DNA of 64,000 bases from Aequorivita xiaoshiensis (GTDB lineage: Bacteria > Bacteroidota > Bacteroidia > Flavobacteriales > Flavobacteriaceae). The DNA lies in NCBI RefSeq assembly GCF_022008395.1, contig NZ_JAIRBB010000001.1, positions 310,001-374,000 of the forward strand, read 5' to 3'. The translations under genes and the position numbers were made by a program. Positions 57,815 through 64,000 of the stretch are shown piece after piece. Positions within the stretch are counted from its first letter, which is position 1; every line of letters starts with the position of its first letter. The notes beneath the pieces were generated by a model. The model saw only the letters and a program-made list of their open reading frames with translations. It was not told the origin of the DNA and ran no database searches.

Positions 57815-59911
57815 CTAAGAAGAACTTTTAACAAACTTAGGATTGAGGTACAATTTCCCTTTTTTCAACTTGTCTAGGTAATTATTCATATCCGCATAGA
57901 TTTCTGGAGCTAGAATGTACAATCCTGCTATGTTTGGAAATGACATTGCTAAAATCATCATATCGGCAAAACTTAGTACAGCACCTAGACTTACTGAGGC
58001 CCCTAATACTACGAAGCCACAATACATAAACTTGTAAAGCAACTCTCCCTTTTTACTTCTTCCGAATAAGTACGTCCAAGAACGCATTCCGTAATAAGAC
58101 CAAGAAACCATAGTCGAGAAAGCAAATAGAAACACTGCAATTGCTAATACAACTGGGAACCAAGACACCACACTTCCAAAAGCCTCGGCTGTAAGTTCAA
58201 CACCACCCATTCCACTATTTCCTTCGTGTTTCCCTGTAAAAATTAAAACTAAAGCGGTCATTGTACAAACAACCATAGTATCGATAAATGGTTCAACAAT
58301 AGAAGTAAAACCATCAGCGATTGGATGATTCGTTTTGGCAGGGCTATGAGCAATGGCAGCAGAACCAACTCCTGCTTCACTAGAAAATGCTGCGCGTTGT
58401 AATCCTACTATAAGCACACCTATAAATCCACCTTTAAGTGCATCGGCTGAAAAAGCACCGTCAATAATCGCTAAAAACGCTCCCCCTAGACCTTCAATAT
58501 TTGAGCCGATTACAACCAAACAACCCACTATATAAAGCAAAGCCATAAATGGTACTACTTTTTCAGTAACCTTGGCAATACTTTTTATTCCTCCAATAAT
58601 TACAATTCCAACAAGAATTGCAAAACCAACTCCAAACCAAAAACCTTGTCCTTGTAATATTGGAATCTGCTCAGAAACAATTTTAAATGCTTGGTTTGAT
58701 TGTAGCATGTTTCCACCACCAAAAGAAGCTCCAACTCCTAAAATGGCAAAAAATGCAGCTAGAAATTTTCCTAAACCTTTAAGGTTACGCTTTTCAAGAC
58801 CATATCGTAAATAATTCATCGGCCCACCAAAAACACGTCCATCAGAGTCGATAACACGATATTTCACACCCATAGCGCATTCGGCAAACTTCATAGACAT
58901 CCCGAAGAACCCAGCCATAAACATCCAAAAGGTAGCACCAGCTCCTCCTAATGAAATGGCAACAGCAACTCCTGCGATATTTCCTAAACCAACAGTTGCA
59001 GAAACAGCAGTAGCCATAGCTTGAAAATGTGTAATACTTCCTGGAGCATTAGGATCGTCAAACTTTCCTCGTGCTAAATCAATAGAGTGTTTAAACCCTC
59101 GGATGTTGATAAACTTTAATCGAAGTGTAAAAAAGATACTTCCAAAGATTAACCAAATTACAATAAAAGGGATAGTATTTGTCACTACATCGCCATTAGG
59201 ATGCAATAGATGTTGTTCTTTTTTAAAATCCACCCTACCCACAGTAAGTTCTTCAGCAGAAGAGGCTAAAGAGGTCGGGGTTATAATTGTACCTTCTTTT
59301 ATTATTTGATGTAGTGTCCCGTTATAATTAGCTTGTAATATAGTTTCCTCACCATCAATTTCAAGTATTGCAAGTTGCTGTTTTTTCTTTACTGCATCAC
59401 CATCCTCAACCAACCATTTTTTTACTAAATAGTTATTTTGCACAATATCTGTATCTGGTGGCGATATATTTTCGTGAGAAATATAAACCGTAGGGTCATA
59501 TACGCCCAAGGTCGCAAATGGATCCCAAAAGAGGATAGCTCCTAGAAAATCTACTGCAGGCTGAACTTTACTGTTAAAAATTTCGGTAATTGATTCTGCT
59601 GGAATTTTAAAGGATTTTGAAGCCGTATTTCCCTTAGAGTCGGATACCGTTACCGAGTGATTCATGCCTTCAATTAAACCTTTTGATCGTTTCGAGATTA
59701 ATGAAGTGCTTTTATTACTCCATTTGTACTGATAAGGAGGCGTACCACCCTTAACATGTATTTGAGCAGTTCCATTATTTATTTCGGAGGAAGGATTATT
59801 GAGTTCGAGACTGATATCCAATTCCCCATTAGCATCAGTTTGACTTTGAGAAAAGGAGCTCAATACTATAATAAATGAAAGAAATAGAAAACACAGTGCT
59901 CTAATCATCAA
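57815..59911 (-). CDS. AGCS sodium:alanine symporter with N-terminal SprB-like and lipoyl-like domains
   Basis: 698 residues, versus about 450-550 for a normal AGCS symporter. After a signal-like segment (RALCFLFLSFIIVLSSFSQ), residues about 25-105 match a SprB/PKD-like repeat (HVKGGTPPYQYKWSN). Residues about 165-220 match a biotin/lipoyl-like fold (NYLVKKWLVEDGDAVKKKQQLAILEIDGEETIL). The symporter starts about residue 240 with SITHFQAMATAVSATVGLGNIAGVAVAIS and has GGPMNYLRYGLEKR and SSEAGVGSAAIAHSPAKT. In the lipoyl hairpin the attachment Lys position reads Gly (EIDGEE), so it cannot be lipoylated. The extra domains should lie in the periplasm, unusual for this family. Confidence 0.88.
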   Translation of the reverse strand: MMIRALCFLFLSFIIVLSSFSQSQTDANGELDISLELNNPSSEINNGTAQIHVKGGTPPYQYKWSNKSTSLISKRSKGLIEGMNHSVTVSDSKGNTASKSFKIPAESITEIFNSKVQPAVDFLGAILFWDPFATLGVYDPTVYISHENISPPDTDIVQNNYLVKKWLVEDGDAVKKKQQLAILEIDGEETILQANYNGTLHQIIKEGTIITPTSLASSAEELTVGRVDFKKEQHLLHPNGDVVTNTIPFIVIWLIFGSIFFTLRLKFINIRGFKHSIDLARGKFDDPNAPGSITHFQAMATAVSATVGLGNIAGVAVAISLGGAGATFWMFMAGFFGMSMKFAECAMGVKYRVIDSDGRVFGGPMNYLRYGLEKRNLKGLGKFLAAFFAILGVGASFGGGNMLQSNQAFKIVSEQIPILQGQGFWFGVGFAILVGIVIIGGIKSIAKVTEKVVPFMALLYIVGCLVVIGSNIEGLGGAFLAIIDGAFSADALKGGFIGVLIVGLQRAAFSSEAGVGSAAIAHSPAKTNHPIADGFTSIVEPFIDTMVVCTMTALVLIFTGKHEGNSGMGGVELTAEAFGSVVSWFPVVLAIAVFLFAFSTMVSWSYYGMRSWTYLFGRSKKGELLYKFMYCGFVVLGASVSLGAVLSFADMMILAMSFPNIAGLYILAPEIYADMNNYLDKLKKGKLYLNPKFVKSSS

Positions 59912-60142
59912 TTTTTAGGCTTTTTTGGATTTAAAATGTTGAATTTTGCAATTTAATGATAAAGAAAAGTTTACCCAAGAAATCCCCACCCTTTCTCAAA
60001 ATTCAATTATTATTAATAAGGTGTTTTCTACTACAAAAATTCTTATTTCTGAAATGCTTTTAACTCATTTGAATAAGGAAAATAATCTGTTAAATTATAT
60101 TTAAGTTTTTCCGGTCAGAGAAATTTTCGACCTTCTATTCGT

Positions 60143-60150
60143 TATATTTG
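60143..60150 (+). promoter_or_regulatory. -7 box (TATATTTG) for the SDR pair
   Basis: An exact TAnnTTTG match 45 bases before the ATG at 60196. No TTG at the normal -33 spacing. Confidence 0.4.
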
Positions 60151-60195
60151 AGTGAATTAGAAAAACTCGAGTTCTCAAAACCATAATTATAAAAT

Positions 60196-60942
60196 ATGAA
60201 AAATTTAGAAGGTAAAGTAATCATCGTTACAGGTGGCGCGGCAGGAATTGGTGGAGCAATGACCACAGAATTCACAGAAAGAGGGGCCTCAGTAGTAGCC
60301 GTAGATTTGAATGAAGAAGCTGGAAAGGAAAAAGTTGCCTCTAATCCGGAGAAAATAGCATTTTTAAAAGGAGATATCTCTAAGGAATCTATTGCAAAGG
60401 AAGCTGTAGAATTAGCTGTTTCTAAATTTGGAAAACTCACAAGTTTGGTAAATAACGCTCATGCCTCTCGCCAAAAACCACTTTTAGAACTTACCGAAGA
60501 GGATTGGGCTTTATCTATGGATACTGGTTTAAAAGGCACCTTAAACTTTATGAAAGCCGCTTATCCAGAACTTAAAAAAACCAAGGGATCTATTGTAAAT
60601 TTTGGTTCTGGTGCAGGATTATTAGGTCAAAAAAACCAAGGAAGTTACGCAGCTACTAAGGAAGCTATTAGAGGTTTATCACGAGTGGCTGCTAATGAAT
60701 GGGCGGAAGATGGTATTAGAGTAAATGTAGTATGTCCACTTGCATTTACCGATGGCGTAAAACAATGGAAAGAAAATTTCCCAGAACAATACGAAGAAAT
60801 TATCAGTAAAAACCCAATGCATCGATTTGGAGATCCCCAAAAAGACGTAGCGCCAATTATTGCCTTTTTATTAGGTGAGGATAGTCAATATATGACTGGC
60901 CAAACTTTGATGGCAGATGGTGGAGATATAAAATTGAGATAA
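60196..60942 (+). CDS. Short-chain dehydrogenase/reductase (SDR), first of two
   Basis: 248 residues. GGAAGIGGAM is the nucleotide motif, NNAHAS stands for NNAG, the Ser is in NFGSGAG and the YxxxK pair in SYAATKEAI. The end MADGGDIKLR is normal. The substrate is unknown. It is followed after 13 bases by another SDR gene on the same strand, so they form an operon. The NNAH variant is uncommon in the family. Confidence 0.9.
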   Translation: MKNLEGKVIIVTGGAAGIGGAMTTEFTERGASVVAVDLNEEAGKEKVASNPEKIAFLKGDISKESIAKEAVELAVSKFGKLTSLVNNAHASRQKPLLELTEEDWALSMDTGLKGTLNFMKAAYPELKKTKGSIVNFGSGAGLLGQKNQGSYAATKEAIRGLSRVAANEWAEDGIRVNVVCPLAFTDGVKQWKENFPEQYEEIISKNPMHRFGDPQKDVAPIIAFLLGEDSQYMTGQTLMADGGDIKLR

Positions 60943-60955
60943 AAGGTATAGCTAT

Positions 60956-61735
60956 ATGAATCCAACAGAATTATTCAATTTAAAAGGAAAAACCGCAATA
61001 GTTACAGGCGGTGCTAACGGAATCGGGAAGGCGAGTTGCGAAATGCTTGCAGCTTTTGGCGCTAAAGTTGTTGTTTCCGATTACAATTTGGAGCAAGCCA
61101 AAAAAACTTCAAAAGAAATTAATGACAAGGGCGGAAACTCTATTGCTATTGATTGCGATGTAACCAAAGATGAAGCATTGGTAAACTTAGTAGATAAAAC
61201 CATGGCTGAGTATGGGAGTATTGAAATTTTGGTAAATAATGTTGGTGGCGGTGGTGCAGGTCGAGAAAGCCCCTACGATATCGAGGTAACACAGTTTCAA
61301 AAAGTATTTGAAATGAACGTTTTTAGCACGTGGCGCCTGTGCCAATTGGTTGCACCGCATATGAAAAAAGCAGGTTACGGAAGCATTATTAATATGTCTT
61401 CCATGGCTTCTATCAATAAAAGCCCTGCCATAAGCGCCTATGCGTCATCAAAAGCAGCCATAAATCACATGACACGCAATTTGGCTTTCGACTATGGTCC
61501 AGATAATATTAGAGTAAATGCCATAGGTCCGGGTGCTGTAAGAACAAATGCTTTAAAAACAGTTTTAACTCCTGAATTGGAAAAAGCAATGTTGAAACAC
61601 ACACCTATTAACAGGCTCGGGGAAGCCGAAGATATAGCAGGTGCTGTTTTATATTTCGCAGCCCCAATATCCAGCTGGACTAGCGGACAAATTATTTTCA
61701 TCAATGGTGGAGGAGAACAAACGTTAGATATGTAG
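60956..61735 (+). CDS. Short-chain dehydrogenase/reductase (SDR), second of two
   Basis: 259 residues. Nucleotide motif GGANGIGKAS, NNVGGG in place of NNAG, Ser in NMSSMASI, and the active pair in AYASSKAAI. IGPGAVRTNALKTVLTPELE and the end IFINGGGEQTLDM match 7-alpha-hydroxysteroid or gluconate type SDRs. Only about the class can be given. It shares a transcript with the SDR just upstream and ends at a terminator. Confidence 0.9.
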   Translation: MNPTELFNLKGKTAIVTGGANGIGKASCEMLAAFGAKVVVSDYNLEQAKKTSKEINDKGGNSIAIDCDVTKDEALVNLVDKTMAEYGSIEILVNNVGGGGAGRESPYDIEVTQFQKVFEMNVFSTWRLCQLVAPHMKKAGYGSIINMSSMASINKSPAISAYASSKAAINHMTRNLAFDYGPDNIRVNAIGPGAVRTNALKTVLTPELEKAMLKHTPINRLGEAEDIAGAVLYFAAPISSWTSGQIIFINGGGEQTLDM

Positions 61736-61797
61736 AAATTAGTGGGAGCTTATGTAAACAAAACTTTTTGAATCCTGTAGAAGAAAACTAGTCAACC

Positions 61798-61830
61798 AAA
61801 AAACCACCTGCATAGCAAGTGGTTTTTTAA
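61798..61830 (+). terminator. Terminator after the SDR pair
   Basis: ACCAC (61803-61807) pairs with GTGGT (61819-61823), extended by A/T pairs and an inner TGC/GCA, then six T residues. It lies 63 bases after the stop. Confidence 0.8.
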
Positions 61831-61856
61831 TTTTAAATTACTTTAAACACAGAAAA

Positions 61857-62463
61857 TTAGACCTTTCCTTCTTGCAGTATAAAAGTTAGAATTCCGCCAA
61901 CTATTAAGATATAACTGCCAATAGTTAAGTTTGCTTTTTCACTTATAAGGAATTTTACCACCTTAGCAATATCCTCTGGAGTTCCTGTTTTTCAACGTGG
62001 TGTTAGTTCTGTCATTTTATTTACTCTGTCTGCATGTTCTTCCCGCTGCTTTGAGTTCCATAGGAGTCATAATCACTACAGTTGATACTAAGACAATTTG
62101 CGCACCTTTTTGTCCTATTCTAAAAGCATCCTATTGAAATAGCAATACTCCTCATTTGGCGGAATAGTATGGCTGATAATAGGTGAAAACATTTTTTGGC
62201 GTTTACCCGCTTCCACTAACTCCCGCTGTAGCGATAATTCCACTAAAATCTCCCTGATTAAGAGCGTAATTTATCAACTTTTCAATATCATCTTTTTTAG
62301 TAATATTACAAGCTGTCACAACCGTATCATAACCTTCTTTTGTTAGGATCTATACTGCTTTATCAATAGCAGCATTGGAATAACCGGTAGTTACTAATTT
62401 ATGGCCTTTCTATGCTTTGGAATAAGCAGTTCCAATTCCTCCTGTTTCACCAGGAATTACCAT
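61857..62463 (-). pseudogene. Decayed SDR gene
   Basis: On the minus strand the ATG at 62461-62463 opens VIPGETGGIGTAYSKA, an SDR nucleotide motif, followed by in-frame stops after KA, AV and GSG and shifts later. Recognisable SDR pieces are TGYSNAAIDKAV, YDTVVTACNITKKDDIEKL, GIIATAGVSGSG and IVGGILTFILQEGKV at the end. Several lesions mean it makes no protein. It is not a close copy of the two intact SDR genes just upstream. Confidence 0.85.
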
Positions 62464-62488
62464 TGTTTTTTTCTTATTTTTAGTTTAG

Positions 62489-62809
62489 TCAATTAGATAG
62501 TAAAGGATGAGTAGCAAACATAGTTGCGGTAAGCAGCCTCGAATTTACATCGAAACCTAAAAAGTAATGACATACTGGAATGCCAAGGGCAGGTGGAATT
62601 GAAAACGTGAGAAATCCAAAAATTATACTTTTATTCTTGGTGGCTTTAAACTCGTTTAAAACCAATTCCGATCCAGCAATAAAAATGATATATAAAAGCC
62701 CAATAGTTGAAAATACATATACAAACAGACTATATTCTAATAAATTTAAACCTTCAAGGCCAATAATAATTCCTAATACAATCAAGCCCATAATTCCAGG
62801 GACTCTGAT
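62489..62809 (-). pseudogene. Fragment of a CPA2-type cation:proton antiporter
   Basis: About 107 residues in one open minus-strand frame: RVPGIMGLIVLGIIIGLEGLNLLEYSLFV, then FSTIGLLYIIFIAGSELVLNEFK and IPPALGIPVCHYFLGFDV. It matches helices 2-4 of Kef/CPA2 antiporters (normally about 400 residues or more). An in-frame TGA lies directly before the fragment and the C-terminal end breaks off after FATH at LLSN. Both ends are missing, so it is a remnant. It abuts the SDR remnant. Confidence 0.8.
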
Positions 62810-63007
62810 TCAGTTTAATACAACAGAAGCTTATAAAATAATAAATATACTTTGTGCATGGCAATTGTGTTACTATTCAACATTGTTATAAAGTTACATT
62901 TAAATTAACTACTAACTTATTGTCTCATTGAATTCAAGACCCTAACAATAAAAGGCATAAATTTGCAATCTACAAGTACTTGTAAGAATTTGAAATATAC
63001 AATTGAC

Positions 63008-64000
63008 ATGCTTGATTTTTTTGAGTCGAATAAAATCGAATTGATTTACGCCGTTATAGTTATTATAGGTGTTTTTATTTTGCGCTTTTTAACTGGGGTT
63101 CTTCACAAACGAGTAGTTCTCGCTGAAGAAAAGAGATTTCCAGGGATGAAGTCTAATGCTATTACCTTAATTAAAAGAATTTTAAATTCACTTTGGTTGG
63201 TATTGGGTCTAATGGCCCTTATATTTTTGTTTTTTGCTGAGGCTTATAAAAAGCTTCAAGACGATTTTAAAATAATAATTTATTTAGGAATTGTAGCAGT
63301 TATCACTATAGTAGCAGCTTCGTCTGTAAACCTATGGTTTAGAAGAGCAATAGAGCGAAAAACTGTTGAAAATGAAGATCCTACTGCTTTTAAATTTCTT
63401 CGTTACGTTGTAGTTTTCACTGTTTATACACTTGGGTTATTAATCGCTCTATTGGCATTTCCTTCTTTAAAAGGTGTGGCACAAACAGCATTGGGAGGCG
63501 CAGGAGTTATTGCTTTAATTGCGGGTGTTGCTTCGCAAGAAGCTTTGGCAAATCTTGTAGGAGGAGTTTTTATTATATCGTTTAAACCCTTCAGAATTGG
63601 CGATATAATTAAGGTTACCGATACTATGGTAGGTACCGTTACCGATATAACATTGAGACACACTATACTTCGGAACTTTGAAAATAAAATGATAGTAATC
63701 CCCAACGCAATTATTAATAAAGAAAAAATTGTTAATTACGATATCGGTGATATTAAAATCTGTGAACGTATAGAGTTTGAAATATCTTATGAAAGCGACC
63801 TAGATCTAGCTAAGAAGATTATGCAAGAGGTATGCGAATCACATCCATTAATTCTAGACAACAGGTCGGAAATCGATGTTTTAGATGGAAAACCTATTGT
63901 ACGTACTGCATTAGTTTCTATTAACGCTTCAACCTTGTCTGTTCGTGCTTGGTGCTGGGCTAGAAATTATAGTGACTCCTTTAATTTAAGATGCGACATT
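63008..64000 (+). CDS. MscS family mechanosensitive channel (3' end outside window)
   Basis: At least 331 residues. The N-terminal helices (IELIYAVIVIIGVFILRFL, and two more) precede the pore helix GVAQTALGGAGVIALIAGVASQEALANLVGG and the beta domain FIISFKPFRIGDIIKV, the MscS signature. The open frame runs to the window edge. MscS channels open under membrane tension. The start ATG is preceded by about 180 bases with no gene and the two remnants. Confidence 0.92.
   Translation, partial: MLDFFESNKIELIYAVIVIIGVFILRFLTGVLHKRVVLAEEKRFPGMKSNAITLIKRILNSLWLVLGLMALIFLFFAEAYKKLQDDFKIIIYLGIVAVITIVAASSVNLWFRRAIERKTVENEDPTAFKFLRYVVVFTVYTLGLLIALLAFPSLKGVAQTALGGAGVIALIAGVASQEALANLVGGVFIISFKPFRIGDIIKVTDTMVGTVTDITLRHTILRNFENKMIVIPNAIINKEKIVNYDIGDIKICERIEFEISYESDLDLAKKIMQEVCESHPLILDNRSEIDVLDGKPIVRTALVSINASTLSVRAWCWARNYSDSFNLRCDI

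Noticed and set aside
62580-62891. Plus-strand frame over the antiporter remnant
   Set aside because: It reads antisense to the recognisable antiporter helices.

Overview
The window looks like a chromosomal segment of a marine-type Flavobacteriaceae (Bacteroidota). The evidence is low GC, five proteins with type IX secretion (T9SS) C-terminal sorting domains, a PorZ-RecO pair, many lipoproteins and SprB/PKD/ZU5-like envelope domains, almost no Shine-Dalgarno sequences, and repeated matches to the Bacteroidota -7 box TAnnTTTG just upstream of genes. I cannot name the genus from sequence alone.

Layout. 0-8.6 kb: end of an OmpA/TSP3 protein, an AddB-like nuclease, an alpha/beta hydrolase, tRNA-Ala(GGC), a GNAT, a MATE transporter, a 32-aa membrane peptide, a wrecked 2OG-Fe(II) oxygenase, QueD and LpxH. 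8.6-19.9 kb: RecJ, two paralogous delta-60-repeat T9SS proteins, a nonsense-interrupted CMD-family gene, RsmI, a headless DoxX-like gene, an unknown protein, then Tdk-Alr-MscL-Asd. 19.9-30.1 kb: an envelope island. On the minus strand it carries a ZU5-like lipoprotein, a T9SS protein, a second paralogous lipoprotein, a PKD/beta-barrel protein and a TPR-CHAT caspase-like protein. Diverging from it on the plus strand are an ECF sigma factor and an overlapping membrane TPR anti-sigma-like protein. This is the best candidate for an undescribed system. 30.2-43.8 kb: DoxX, prolyl oligopeptidase, a CUB/T9SS protein, GpsA, NadD-Gmk-YicC, a YheT-type hydrolase, a thioesterase, an ArsC/Spx-like protein, an RsiV-like lipoprotein, cystathionine gamma-synthase and an envelope protein. 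44-53.9 kb: PorZ-RecO, GNAT, aldehyde dehydrogenase, a Cys-rich unknown, a beta-lactamase-like serine hydrolase, and small secreted, META and DUF2141 proteins. 54-64 kb: a trimethylamine monooxygenase (Tmm-like), HdeD, MFS, an unusual AGCS symporter fused to SprB- and lipoyl-like domains, two SDRs, a decayed SDR plus antiporter fragment, and a truncated MscS channel.

Working picture. Most of the window is housekeeping: cell wall (Alr, Asd), lipid A (LpxH), NAD and GMP synthesis (NadD, Gmk), DNA repair (RecJ, RecO, AddB-like), rRNA methylation (RsmI) and T9SS (PorZ plus cargo). Five loci show decay: the oxygenase, CMD, DoxX-like, SDR and antiporter genes. Most carry several independent lesions and so are unlikely to be simple sequencing errors. 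The CMD gene has a single stop and could be one. No insertion sequence, prophage, CRISPR array or rRNA operon was recognised. All family calls come from reading motifs and remembered family patterns, with no database search.
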